This document shows, piece by piece, positions 42,238 through 52,063 of a DNA stretch of 64,000 bases. Within the stretch, counting starts at the first letter, position 1. The number at the start of each line of letters is the position of its first letter. Under the pieces are notes generated by a model that saw only the letters and a program-made list of their open reading frames with translations, did not search any database and had not been told where the DNA came from. Source of the DNA: Draconibacterium sediminis (lineage in GTDB: Bacteria; Bacteroidota; Bacteroidia; Bacteroidales; Prolixibacteraceae); contig NZ_JRHC01000001.1 in the NCBI RefSeq assembly GCF_000949475.1, forward strand, positions 372,001 through 436,000, written 5' to 3'. A program made the position numbers and the translations under genes.

Positions 42238-43608
42238 TCAATTTAGTGGATATTCTTTCATTAATTCGTAGGATTTATAATCCCCAAATTCTCCAGCTTT
42301 GCTCCAATCTGAATGAGCTTTATATTTGTCATTAGTATTATATTTTGCCAATCCACGTATTCTATATAGATATCCATCTTCTGGTGATATTGAAATTGCC
42401 TTATCAAAAGCTCTTATTGTCCCAAAGTTATCATTCAAGAAATATAGAGATAAGCCTTTGTATTTATATAATTCTGACTCATTTGGATAGGAGGGTATAA
42501 GTTCGTTTGCTTCTTTCAAACAGCCCATATAATCTTCTAAACTATATTTTGTTTCAAGTACCCAAACCCTATAATTATAATCTGATCGAATCTCGGGATA
42601 AACAACAGCCAATCTATCCAAATCCTTTAATAGTTCAATGTAATTTTTTAATCTGTAATTGATTATGGCACTTAGTCTGTAGTACTTTTCAAGTTCATAT
42701 GTGTCCGGACTAATTTTATTAACATACGATATCTTTTTCTTAATATAATATTTTGCAATTTCAAGATCTCCATCTGTTTCTAACAAACATCGACTTTTCA
42801 TATAAAGTGCATCATAAGTATCAAAGTGATATTCGCTATTAATTATTGAAGCCAAACATCTATCTGGTAGGGTTCTTAAGACTTCTTCAAACTTTTGGTT
42901 TTCAAATAAAAATTCAGCTTTCTTCAAATAAGCAAGACAACTGTGATCATTTTCAATGGTTTTATCATAGAATTCCAAAGCCTTTTCATACATTTCAAAT
43001 GCAGCATAGACATCTGCCTTGATTGAATATGGAATATATACTTTATCAGGGCTTAATTCTTTATAAACAATAATTAATTTTTCTGCATAATCTATGGATC
43101 GTTCAAAATCCCCTGAATCTTTATAAATGGATGTCAAATACTCATAAGAATGAATAAGATTTTTTTTGTCAAAATCCCCATATTTCTTAAAATCACTTAT
43201 TGCAATGGGCATTTTGTCAGTTAATGGTTTTCCTCCTCCCGCGAATGAGAATTTGCTATTATAGATTAATTTTGCTCTTTCAAAATATATCGATGCATTA
43301 GTGGGATCTTTCTCTAATGCCATGGATAGATTGTCGAAGGCTTTTTCTCCATCCCAGCTTCGATAATTTAAGCCTTTCATATAATAACCATAAGCGGAAT
43401 CTGGATACATTTCTACAAAATCTTCAATGCATTCTGGAATTTTATAGAATGAGTGGTCGTATTTGATGCAGCTATCCAGTTTGGCTTTAGCTAAATTATA
43501 ATCTGGGGCAATAATCTTTTCTATTGCAGCAGATCCTCTTGCTTGTGATTGAGAGTATAATTGTAGATTAATACATAGCAATAAGAAGATAAAAATATTT
43601 TTTTTCAT
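42238..43608 (-). CDS. secreted tetratricopeptide-repeat protein
   Basis: This 456-residue protein has a signal peptide (IFIFLLLCINLQLYSQ). Tandem TPR units run from about residue 70 to the end (YYMKGLNYRSWDGEKAFDNL; MYEKALEFYDKTIENDHSC; YKYKGLSLYFLNDNFGTIRA; YRIRGLAKYNTNDKYKAHSD). It is predicted to be a periplasmic or surface scaffold for protein-protein contacts. It is distinctly AT-rich, like the next gene, which precedes it by 53 bp on the same strand; the two probably form an operon. No defence-specific domain is seen. Confidence 0.7.
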   Translation of the reverse strand: MKKNIFIFLLLCINLQLYSQSQARGSAAIEKIIAPDYNLAKAKLDSCIKYDHSFYKIPECIEDFVEMYPDSAYGYYMKGLNYRSWDGEKAFDNLSMALEKDPTNASIYFERAKLIYNSKFSFAGGGKPLTDKMPIAISDFKKYGDFDKKNLIHSYEYLTSIYKDSGDFERSIDYAEKLIIVYKELSPDKVYIPYSIKADVYAAFEMYEKALEFYDKTIENDHSCLAYLKKAEFLFENQKFEEVLRTLPDRCLASIINSEYHFDTYDALYMKSRCLLETDGDLEIAKYYIKKKISYVNKISPDTYELEKYYRLSAIINYRLKNYIELLKDLDRLAVVYPEIRSDYNYRVWVLETKYSLEDYMGCLKEANELIPSYPNESELYKYKGLSLYFLNDNFGTIRAFDKAISISPEDGYLYRIRGLAKYNTNDKYKAHSDWSKAGEFGDYKSYELMKEYPLN

Positions 43609-43661
43609 TGTATTTATTTTGCTTCAAGATTCACTTTTCTTGTAAAGAAATGGTCTATGAA

Positions 43662-44681
43662 TTAATTTGTAAAAAAGTCATTTTCACTAATTGTTTTGCC
43701 TTCTAAGTTGCCATTCTCAACAGCGAAAAGTGTCACCTCATATTGTGTAAGATCATTTTTAAATGAAAACCAATCATCAGAATTTGCAAATGTTTGAAAT
43801 GAAACGTTTTTTTCAAATCCTCCGACAATCGTTTGGTTAAAATTATTTTTTTCAGGATTGAAATTATTACCAAAAGCCACTTTAAGAAAGTAAACTCCAT
43901 TAGCTATCCCATGCATTGTATAATTGTTTCCTTTATTTACGTAGATGTTTTTTATTACACGATTTGAATTTGGTAAGCATAAAAATATAATAGCGTCCCT
44001 ATCATTGGTATTTTTAAAAGTAATTGAATTATTTGTTCCCAAAGCAATTTGATTATAATCATTAAATTCTTCATATGGGATAAAACCATCTCTTATGGGA
44101 AATCGGAAGTATTCATTCAAGTCTATTCTTTTCTTATAGATTGTGTTCAATTCATCAACACTCTGACTTAAGGTATACCTTGAAATCAGATTGCTTATGA
44201 TGCTCAAATAGTGATAGTTGCTAACTTTTTTTAGTTCTGTAAGATAATCTTTGGTTATAAATTTCTCCAAATATGGGCGAAAATCATGATGAATTTCAAC
44301 AATCAAAATATCTAAATTATCTAACTTTTCATCACAATGGAATACGTTCTTTAGTGTGTCGATTTTATATATTTCATTATAAAATTTATCATATTCAGAA
44401 GGAAGTTCACTGAATTTTCCTTCTAACTGTTCGTAAAGTTTTTTGCAATTTTCGGGATTTTGCATTTCAAGTTTTAACTGCTCATATGACAATTCGGAAT
44501 CTAAATTTGTCTGATTAATAAAGTTGTGGATATTTTTTAGAAGCACTTCTGAATTTTGAGGAGGGAAGAAATACTCAAAACATTCTTTTGTGGTGGGGAG
44601 CTTATCTCCGATTACTATTAGTACAAATGCGCTAACTATGATAATGACAACTTTGTTTTTATAAAAAAACTTCTTACTCAT
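43662..44681 (-). CDS. membrane-anchored hypothetical protein
   Basis: This 339-residue protein has one N-terminal transmembrane helix (VVIIIVSAFVLIVIGD, about 11-26) and a large extracytoplasmic part. The middle is helical and Asn/Glu/Lys-rich. Residues from about 225 form a beta-rich domain (SITFKNTNDRDAIIFLCLP; GNNYTMHGIANGVYFLKVAFG), like a small carbohydrate- or protein-binding sandwich. No family is recognised. It is AT-rich, lies upstream of the TPR gene in the same orientation, and sits between the tRNA and the defence operon. Function is unknown. Confidence 0.6.
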   Translation of the reverse strand: MSKKFFYKNKVVIIIVSAFVLIVIGDKLPTTKECFEYFFPPQNSEVLLKNIHNFINQTNLDSELSYEQLKLEMQNPENCKKLYEQLEGKFSELPSEYDKFYNEIYKIDTLKNVFHCDEKLDNLDILIVEIHHDFRPYLEKFITKDYLTELKKVSNYHYLSIISNLISRYTLSQSVDELNTIYKKRIDLNEYFRFPIRDGFIPYEEFNDYNQIALGTNNSITFKNTNDRDAIIFLCLPNSNRVIKNIYVNKGNNYTMHGIANGVYFLKVAFGNNFNPEKNNFNQTIVGGFEKNVSFQTFANSDDWFSFKNDLTQYEVTLFAVENGNLEGKTISENDFFTN

Positions 44682-44854
44682 AATGGATTATAAATTGAAT
44701 GTTGATTTCTTTAAAAATGCAGTAAGGCAGAATCTGGTCACATTATAATGTTTTAGGTTTGGTAAAATAAAAATAATATTGATAATATGGAATCCTAATT
44801 GGCGAATTATGAAAAAACACTTTAGCCGTAAAGACGGTTAAGAATATTGGTACA

Positions 44855-46096
44855 TTAAGAATTGATGGATCCGATCAACTTCATACTTAGTTCATTCTGC
44901 CATTTTCTAACATTAGCATCAGGAATATCAATTCTAATCAAACTGCATGAAAATTCAGGAGCTTCTTTAAATTCAGGACAAAACTTTCCAGGACAGGAAT
45001 CCATTCCATTACCCGGGTAAACAAGAGCTGTATAAGACGAATTGTAGTACTTTGAATACACATACATTTGTTTCAAATCGTCATCAGAGGGACGGTTATC
45101 TTTCAAAACCTTCCATTTTGTATCCAGCACGTAGGTTGCTTCACCATGTTCGATCACAATATCCGGTTCTATAAATGCTCGATTGCCGATTTCTGGTTTC
45201 CAGAATGGTTTTCTTATTTTGCCTTTAACTCTGATGTCCTTCGGAGCATATTCTTTTAAACTTTTTAGAATAAACCGCTCCCAAAGAACATTCATATCGA
45301 AAAGCAGTGCCAAAACATTATTCTGTCCTTTACTTAAATCAGGGTGATAATTTAAAAGAATAAGCCTTGCGATATTTAATGCTTCACGGTACGGTTCGGT
45401 CTTTCTGCTAAAGGTTAATCTGTTAAAGGTATTCTCGGTTACTTTAATAGAAGAAAGTTCTGGAAATGCCATTAAAAGACTTTCTATTCGGCTTTGCAGA
45501 GCCGAGGAGGTATTAATGGTTTGGATTACTTTGAGAGCAGCCAATAATATTTGGTTGTGTATATTTTCCCAGTCGTAAGTTTGATGATTGACAAAGAATC
45601 GTTCCTTATGAATAATATTGTGTTGTAGTTGTTTTGGGAAGTGGAGCTTACCTTTCAGTGAGGACCTGTTTCCTTCATCTCTTCTGTATTGCTTTATTAG
45701 TCCTTGGTGAATTAACAGTTCCACTTCGGTTATAAACAATTCAAAGTAAAGATCGAGAATAGAATTTGATCTTAATTTGAGATTAGTGGTACCAGCATTA
45801 AAAACCTTCACTGTGCCTACGACTCTTAGCATGCTGATTAAAAGTTTTCGCCAATCAATATTTTCACTTTTATCGGTTTTAGGTAATACTTCAATAACCA
45901 ATTTGCCAACCTGGAGAACACCAACATATTGATTAAATTTTACACCGTTATTAATCAGGGAAAAGTAGTTTGTTCCTCTTTCTCCATAATAACGTTGCAA
46001 TGCCTCTAGATGATGTTTTTTAAATTCATCATTATCTGACAATTTTAATGCTTGATGTTCAAATACTGTAATTCTATTTTTATTCTTATCGCCCAT
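44855..46096 (-). CDS. mcrC: 5-methylcytosine-specific restriction subunit McrC
   Basis: This 413-residue nuclease subunit of the McrBC system cuts DNA after McrB translocation. The N-terminal McrC domain includes ERGTNYFSLINNGVKFNQYVG and LVIEVLPKTDK (about residues 35-75). The C-terminal PD-(D/E)XK core is EPDIVIEHGEATYVLDTKWK (about 305-325: Asp, then Asp-x-Lys). Its start codon overlaps the mcrB stop by one base (TAATG), so translation is coupled. It is the last gene of the ten-gene minus-strand defence operon. Confidence 0.93.
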   Translation of the reverse strand: MGDKNKNRITVFEHQALKLSDNDEFKKHHLEALQRYYGERGTNYFSLINNGVKFNQYVGVLQVGKLVIEVLPKTDKSENIDWRKLLISMLRVVGTVKVFNAGTTNLKLRSNSILDLYFELFITEVELLIHQGLIKQYRRDEGNRSSLKGKLHFPKQLQHNIIHKERFFVNHQTYDWENIHNQILLAALKVIQTINTSSALQSRIESLLMAFPELSSIKVTENTFNRLTFSRKTEPYREALNIARLILLNYHPDLSKGQNNVLALLFDMNVLWERFILKSLKEYAPKDIRVKGKIRKPFWKPEIGNRAFIEPDIVIEHGEATYVLDTKWKVLKDNRPSDDDLKQMYVYSKYYNSSYTALVYPGNGMDSCPGKFCPEFKEAPEFSCSLIRIDIPDANVRKWQNELSMKLIGSINS

Positions 46097-49000
46097 TATT
46101 CCGGATTCACCAGGTCTTTTATCGCCTGTTCAAATTCACCATCTTTCCAATAATGTCTCAATTGTAACACCTGACGGGCATTTAAATCATCAATGGCATC
46201 ATGAGAAAAATTGGCAAATTTAATGTTATCACCATTATTCTGTTTTTCAAAAAATGCCTCACCTAGCACCAATCCGATCTTCGCCATATCGCCATAAAAA
46301 TATTCTTGCAGCAAGGGGACAATGTTGCGTTGAAATACATTCTTCAATCCCTCCAAATCATCAACTGACAAGAAATAGCTATGGCCTATAAGGTGATCTT
46401 TGTCCAGTAACTTTTCAATTCGACCATTAATGGTTTCAAGTATAGTTAATAGAGAAATACCTGCGACTTCATTTTCCAACTGGCTGAGTTCATAATTTGG
46501 AGGCATTTCAATAAACGAGAATCTTCTTCTCAGTGCTGTATCCAAGGCTTCCACACTTCGGTCTGCAGTGTTCATGGTTCCTATGATATAAAGGTTTGAA
46601 GGCACTCCAAAATTCTTCTGTTTACTGTAAGGCAGTGATACTGTAATTTCTTCTTTGGCTCCAATACGTTTATCGGACTCCAACAATGTGATGAGTTCTC
46701 CAAAAATCTGTGCAATATTTCCACGATTTATCTCATCAATAATCATTACATACTTATCCTCTGCAGCTGTAGTAGATGTTTCTCCTCTTTCTAAAAGCAT
46801 TTGTAATAATGGCTCATAATACGACTGCATTCCTCCCTTAATAATTTCATTTTTTCGTGCCAGGTACATATTCTTTAGAGTCCCAACATTCATTGTATGC
46901 TTGCTGTTACCAGTATCTTTATCAAAGAAGATAGTTCGATCATTAACATCTGTTATGTGGTACGATGATTTTTTCATTTTCACCTGGATGTACTCTCCTT
47001 CGGTTAACGGTTCTAGAAAGTTGTTCCACACTTCACTAAATGGTAAAAGAGCAACGCTTTCTTTCGATCGTCTATAATTTAATTCTGCGTTCTCCGATAT
47101 GACCTTAAACAAGCCTTCTTTTACTTCATATTGTAAATCACCTTCAACTTCAACAGGCTTAATTCCTTCAACAAAATCTTCATAGCTCATGCTTTGGTGA
47201 AAAGTTGTAAAGACAATTTGTCCACTTTCAACCAAAGTCTTATATCGTCCTAATACCTCTTGTCTGTTCTCTTCACTTTCAGTTTCCAGCTCTTCCAATT
47301 CTTTACCTTCAATAATTGCTAAAGCATGGTTAATAGAATTGTATGTTTTACCAGTTCCTGGAGGTCCGAAAAGGATTTGATTTAAAGGATATTGATTGGA
47401 TTCTTGCTTCAGCATCTCTTTATAGCCTCCCTCAATAACAGCCATCAACCGTTCATAATATTTTTCATACTCAGCATGTTCAGAAGAATACTTTGTAATA
47501 TCTGTTAAAGTCTTTAATACGAGACTGTGGTCAAGTTTCCAATTTCCTTTTGTTTTCCAATCTACTTGTCTGCAACTCTTAAAATTATCTCTGTTTGTAT
47601 CGAAGTAGTAATCGGAGTCAACAATTCCGTAGCCCAGTAATTCTCCCCTGCCTTTTTTAACCAATATTACATCTCCAATATTAACTCTGTTGATGAAATC
47701 ATCGTTTGCAGAAACGTCATTTTTCTTGGAGCCCTTACCTCCATATGCACTTATTAATTTATCCCTAATTTCATCTCTTGTTTCGTATTGTGTTAAATCA
47801 CCAAGCTCTTCCCATCCTAATGCCATTATTCCCTTTTCATAAAACTCCTCCCATTTGAATGCATTTTTGCCTGGAGAATACAACCAATATCTTTTATTAA
47901 CTATGTTTTCGGATGTACCATTGAGTTTATTCATAAATATTTTTTTTATGTCAGATTCTTTAGAAACTTCTAAAATGGGATACTGCCAATTTTCACCATC
48001 TATAGGAATGGGGCCTTCGTAAATTTGACTTTTTATTAGCCAATCGACGTCAAAGGTTCCGTTTTCAGGGTTAATTTCTTGGTTAATAATACCTAGACCC
48101 TTTATTTGCATAAAATTACTGTCATCTGTTGATTTTACTACAACATAATCACCCTCTTCCATCTGTTGAAACAAGTTCAGACATATTGGATCATCTGAAG
48201 GCGGAAATCCAGTTTCCCAGAAAGATTTATCAAACAGATTTTCAAGTGTCTGTTGATTGTAGATAAGAGGATTATGCTCTACGGCCCAATATCGGGTTTC
48301 CGGAGTTCTATTTATCGAAGATTCATATAATATGTTCTGAGCCAATAGCAACAAATTTGGATCATCATAACAATCCTTGTCTTTTTGCTTTTCAACTAAC
48401 TCCAAAAGCTCTTTATCATTTTCAATATAAAGCGATACAAAATCTTTCAACAACTCAATATAATGCACATATTTCTCTCTCGTTTTTGCAGTTTTCTCCC
48501 CAATTAACTGGCAATAGTAATTGTAAATTGAGCTTTTATAGATTGGATACTTATCTGGATTGTGATAACATAAATATGCTGCAATAGCCCTTTCATCCTG
48601 ATGGTGGTTTTGGTCTGGATTTAACTCTCGGTAAACAGAAAGAGTGTTCTTATTAAACTGTTTTACTCTTTTAATTAATGGGATTTCCTCGTCAAATAGA
48701 GCCTCAAAACATTCACGGGTTTCAGTAGGACGGTCAGATGCTAAATGCACTAATACTGCCTTAGATAGGTGATATATGAGATTGCTGAAATCAGTTTGTT
48801 TTATTTCATCTGCAAGGTCACTTGCCTTAATATTTGGGCGACCACGATATTTCTTAATAAGTTTCCATTTATAAATCTCGTCATTTAACCCTGCTGTTTT
48901 TAAGCGATTCTTATATTTTGAAACCATTTTCAGAACTTTATCAGTCGCTTTTTCAACAATCTCAAATCCCAGTTCTCGGAGATAATGGTTGGTTGGCTCT

Positions 49001-49197
49001 CCTCCGGTTATATTCCAGATTCTTTCCCCATTCATTTCCTCGTGGGCATACCTTAAGATATCCTTTGCTGGATAAACTTCACCATCGATGATCACATCAA
49101 ATTTCGTCGACTTCTTTAGCTTAATTTTTTGAGAAGAAATACGGTTAGCTGCTGCCAATACATTTTCTCTTGTAATATTTTGTGGTTGAAAAGGCAT
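46096..49197 (-). CDS. mcrB: McrB-type GTPase with reader-like N-terminal domains
   Basis: This 1033-residue AAA+ GTPase has Walker A GPPGTGKT (about 609-616), Walker B with MIIDEINRGNIAQIFGEL (about 818-835) and the McrB signature MNTADRSVEALDTALRRRF (about 876). The 600-residue N-terminus is much longer than in E. coli McrB. It has a head (NITGGEPTNHYLRELGFEI) like ScoMcrA-type proteins, a 200-residue helical segment, then two EVE/PUA-like modules (RYWAVEHNPLIYN about 300; RYWLYSPGKNAFKWEEFY about 430 with NIGDVILVKKGRGELLGYG). EVE-like folds read modified bases, so these probably set target specificity. Start at 49197, 41 bp after the HNH gene. Confidence 0.9.
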   Translation of the reverse strand: MPFQPQNITRENVLAAANRISSQKIKLKKSTKFDVIIDGEVYPAKDILRYAHEEMNGERIWNITGGEPTNHYLRELGFEIVEKATDKVLKMVSKYKNRLKTAGLNDEIYKWKLIKKYRGRPNIKASDLADEIKQTDFSNLIYHLSKAVLVHLASDRPTETRECFEALFDEEIPLIKRVKQFNKNTLSVYRELNPDQNHHQDERAIAAYLCYHNPDKYPIYKSSIYNYYCQLIGEKTAKTREKYVHYIELLKDFVSLYIENDKELLELVEKQKDKDCYDDPNLLLLAQNILYESSINRTPETRYWAVEHNPLIYNQQTLENLFDKSFWETGFPPSDDPICLNLFQQMEEGDYVVVKSTDDSNFMQIKGLGIINQEINPENGTFDVDWLIKSQIYEGPIPIDGENWQYPILEVSKESDIKKIFMNKLNGTSENIVNKRYWLYSPGKNAFKWEEFYEKGIMALGWEELGDLTQYETRDEIRDKLISAYGGKGSKKNDVSANDDFINRVNIGDVILVKKGRGELLGYGIVDSDYYFDTNRDNFKSCRQVDWKTKGNWKLDHSLVLKTLTDITKYSSEHAEYEKYYERLMAVIEGGYKEMLKQESNQYPLNQILFGPPGTGKTYNSINHALAIIEGKELEELETESEENRQEVLGRYKTLVESGQIVFTTFHQSMSYEDFVEGIKPVEVEGDLQYEVKEGLFKVISENAELNYRRSKESVALLPFSEVWNNFLEPLTEGEYIQVKMKKSSYHITDVNDRTIFFDKDTGNSKHTMNVGTLKNMYLARKNEIIKGGMQSYYEPLLQMLLERGETSTTAAEDKYVMIIDEINRGNIAQIFGELITLLESDKRIGAKEEITVSLPYSKQKNFGVPSNLYIIGTMNTADRSVEALDTALRRRFSFIEMPPNYELSQLENEVAGISLLTILETINGRIEKLLDKDHLIGHSYFLSVDDLEGLKNVFQRNIVPLLQEYFYGDMAKIGLVLGEAFFEKQNNGDNIKFANFSHDAIDDLNARQVLQLRHYWKDGEFEQAIKDLVNPE

Positions 49198-49238
49198 GAT
49201 TTTCTGTTTTATTGGTTTATCGGAAAATATGAATAAAA

Positions 49239-50207
49239 TTATATCAATTTCAATTGCTTGGCAATATCATAAGTAAACTTTGCCATTGGTCTTTTGTGAA
49301 TTTCATCCGGATTAGTATAATTACCAACAATTAATCGTTTAACAATTGTTGAGTCAGGGAAGAGAGATTCATAATTGCGAACTAAATCTTTACGGTATGA
49401 TTTGTTGTAAACAAACGCTTTATGAATTAATTCTTCAGCAAGGTCTTTTTGAGTTTCATAAACCTGAGGTATACAGAATAACTCAGTATGATTTTCTAAT
49501 AGTCCATCATTTCCAAGAACGGTATTAAATTCAATTTTTATATGTTCCAGATTTTTGTTTAGCCAATACTTCTCAATACTATTCTTTTCTAAAGAAAATC
49601 TGAATACATCCAAGTTGTCTCCTTCAGTATAAAGTTGAAATTTAGCATCTTTATCATGCTTTGCTCTATTACAATTTGAACAACAAGGGAAAAGATTATA
49701 AAATGAAGTACATAAAAAAGGATACTTAGATTTTGGAAAAAAATGGTCTAATTCCAAATTTGCTTTTGCCTGTTGATCTATTACCTGTTTTCTTCGTTTA
49801 CCAGTTTTATAGGTCTTATCCAGAACTACTGTTAACATGGCATTGCAATATACACAGGCTTTTATACCTACTTCTTTAAGAATTGGAATAATATCTTTTT
49901 CCCGGAGGTCTTTGTACCTCATGGATTCGACTATCTTTTTATAAAAGTCCTCTGAAATCTGAGTATTCGGGATAATATTTTCAAACTCAGAAATTAATAT
50001 ATTCTGTTCCGTTGGTTTAGCTTTTAAGATCCTGTCATAGTTATCCACGATGTGTTGAATATAACTTTTCTTCTTTCTCCCTAATACTGATGATTTTAAC
50101 TTAATCAAGCTATCCTTTGGATGTTTAAAATTTCTGTCATTAAACAAATTGGTGCAAAAGGAATTAACCTTTGTCTCCAATGTGGAATCTATTTTTATCC
50201 GCCTCAT
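49239..50207 (-). CDS. HNH endonuclease, PtuB-like
   Basis: This 322-residue nuclease has an HNH core bounded by two zinc knuckles: CVYCNA (about 117), LELDHFFPKSKYPFL (about 147) with the catalytic His, and FPCCSNCNRAKHDKDAK (about 168-184). The N-terminal 110 residues are helical and unassigned. Its first codon overlaps the ATPase stop by 4 bp (ATGA), so the two are translationally coupled. An AAA ATPase followed by an HNH nuclease is the layout of Septu (PtuA-PtuB) systems and of some retron effectors. No reverse transcriptase is present, so Septu-like is preferred. Confidence 0.75.
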   Translation of the reverse strand: MRRIKIDSTLETKVNSFCTNLFNDRNFKHPKDSLIKLKSSVLGRKKKSYIQHIVDNYDRILKAKPTEQNILISEFENIIPNTQISEDFYKKIVESMRYKDLREKDIIPILKEVGIKACVYCNAMLTVVLDKTYKTGKRRKQVIDQQAKANLELDHFFPKSKYPFLCTSFYNLFPCCSNCNRAKHDKDAKFQLYTEGDNLDVFRFSLEKNSIEKYWLNKNLEHIKIEFNTVLGNDGLLENHTELFCIPQVYETQKDLAEELIHKAFVYNKSYRKDLVRNYESLFPDSTIVKRLIVGNYTNPDEIHKRPMAKFTYDIAKQLKLI

Positions 50208-52057
50208 TGCTTTCTGTTTTTAAGTATGGACTGAAGTTCGGCGATCTGAGCTTCTATATCATCATCAGATCGAAAATTTCCATTATACTTTGCTTGCAAC
50301 ATATCTTTTATGAGTGGCTCGCCAATTATGTCGATTAGCTCTTGGGCAGTTGTTTCGTTATATTCAGAAGGTTTATCAGGATTATTTAAGAAAGAAATTA
50401 ATCTTTCTATTTTATCTTTTGCATAATTCCCTATCAAGCCATCTTCAAGAAAAAATGATTCTGCAAGGAGTTCATGAATATTGGCTGCGAATATTCTCTT
50501 TTTAGAGATGTCCTCAATGTTGGTTACTCCTTTTTCATCCTTTTTTAAAAGAATAACATTATCATTATGTAAATCAGAAAGAAAATAAGGACTATGTGTT
50601 GTCAATATTAGTTGGACAGTAACGTCAACAAATTCTTTATTAAAAAACTCAACCAACCACTTTAAAGAGTGCTTTTTCCACTCAGGGTGGAATCCAATTT
50701 CTGCTTCGTCAATGAATATAATGAGTGAGTTTTTTTTCCCCTCTTCATCAATTTGGTTCTCCTTTACAACTCTATATAATCGAGAAAACAAGGAATAGAA
50801 TGATTTTTCACCCGAACTTAACCCATCACCCAAATAGTAATTGTTGCATCTCTTTCTAAAACTATAACCATATTTTAATAATTCTTCCTCTTTAGTGATG
50901 TGATTATTTAACAGTTCTTTTGTCTCGGGATCATTATCAACATAAAATACATCCATCATATAAAATCGCCAATCAGTAGATTTTTCATTGTTAGATCTTG
51001 TGTAAGATGGATGATATTTATGGTTATACTTTGCTTTTTCTAATATTCTACTAAAAGTTTCAGTTAAATCTAAGATTGATTGTTTTTCTTCAAAATCATT
51101 TGAACTATTATTAAGTACAAACTCAGAAATCAACTCATCATCGTATTTTTCATCGGGGATTAAAATTCTAGATAAATTTAATTTGTAGAGTTTGAATTGC
51201 AATTCTTTGAATAAAACAATATCTACGTCCAATTCTGAATCGACCTTTTTATTATACTCATAATAAAGTTGATCGAAGATATTATGCTCAACAGATTGAT
51301 ATTTTCCGCCCGATAAATAACGATTTGTGCCTGAATAATGAAGCTCAACTGTGAAGTATCTAGGTTCTTTAAACGGAAAGAAGTCGGGAAAATTTAAAAC
51401 AAATTTTGTGTAATGATAATTCTCCTCAATATAAAAAGCTTCTATATCTGAAACTTCATCACCTCTATGTTCTTGTCTTATCCTTAAATCATGGCGGTAA
51501 GTATTTGATGGACCATAATGTATATCATCAGTTAAGTATCTCTCGGTAGAAATATTTTTCAAATTAAATTCATCAAGATTACCGCTGCTTAGATCAATCA
51601 CATTTGAATAATATACAAAACCGACCTGATCGCTGTTCTCCCTCCATTCGTGAGCTATATGTTCAAATAATGGGGATTGCTCAAAAGCCAGAACTTTATA
51701 ACCTTCTTGTTCCAAAACTTCAGCATTAACACCTAAAAGATCTTTCTGGTAAAAGATAAAATTTCCGATACACAATATTCCATCGAAAGGTCGATTAAAT
51801 GTTGCCCCACTGTTATTATACGTAGCTATTGACCTTATTAATAATTCACTTAAACTACTTTTTCCACAACCGTTCTTGCCGGCAATGGCATTTATTGAAG
51901 TAATGTTTTTACCAAAATGAAGTACCGGTTTCTCTTTTGTTAATACTTCAAATTTTTCCCCGTTATAATTAAAATAGTCTGTACCGGAATGACATAAGTT
52001 TACCCCAAAATCTTTAAATACTCGGAAATCTTTTGTCCAAACGTATTTGAGTTCCAT
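50204..52057 (-). CDS. AAA/ABC-type ATPase, PtuA-like
   Basis: This 617-residue SMC/ABC-like ATPase has Walker A INAIAGKNGCGKSSLSELL (about 54-72) and signature LSSGEKSFYSLFSRL (about 413-428). Walker B with catalytic Glu is LIIFIDEAEIGFHPEW (about 445-460), and a switch His is in LILTTHSPYFLSDL (about 485). A long helical insertion lies between Walker A and the signature. There is no TOPRIM domain, so it is not OLD-type. It precedes the HNH gene with a 4-bp overlap and follows the zinc-protein gene by 6 bp. Septu-like invader sensing is inferred from the pairing. Confidence 0.8.
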   Translation of the reverse strand: MELKYVWTKDFRVFKDFGVNLCHSGTDYFNYNGEKFEVLTKEKPVLHFGKNITSINAIAGKNGCGKSSLSELLIRSIATYNNSGATFNRPFDGILCIGNFIFYQKDLLGVNAEVLEQEGYKVLAFEQSPLFEHIAHEWRENSDQVGFVYYSNVIDLSSGNLDEFNLKNISTERYLTDDIHYGPSNTYRHDLRIRQEHRGDEVSDIEAFYIEENYHYTKFVLNFPDFFPFKEPRYFTVELHYSGTNRYLSGGKYQSVEHNIFDQLYYEYNKKVDSELDVDIVLFKELQFKLYKLNLSRILIPDEKYDDELISEFVLNNSSNDFEEKQSILDLTETFSRILEKAKYNHKYHPSYTRSNNEKSTDWRFYMMDVFYVDNDPETKELLNNHITKEEELLKYGYSFRKRCNNYYLGDGLSSGEKSFYSLFSRLYRVVKENQIDEEGKKNSLIIFIDEAEIGFHPEWKKHSLKWLVEFFNKEFVDVTVQLILTTHSPYFLSDLHNDNVILLKKDEKGVTNIEDISKKRIFAANIHELLAESFFLEDGLIGNYAKDKIERLISFLNNPDKPSEYNETTAQELIDIIGEPLIKDMLQAKYNGNFRSDDDIEAQIAELQSILKNRKQ

Positions 52058-52063
52058 ATTATG

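Noticed and set aside
49239-52057. Retron with ATPase/HNH effectors
   Set aside because: No reverse transcriptase gene or msr/msd-like RNA is found near the pair, so a Septu-like interpretation fits better.
50204-52057. OLD-family nuclease (Gabija-type GajA)
   Set aside because: The C-terminus lacks a TOPRIM motif and no UvrD-like helicase partner is adjacent.
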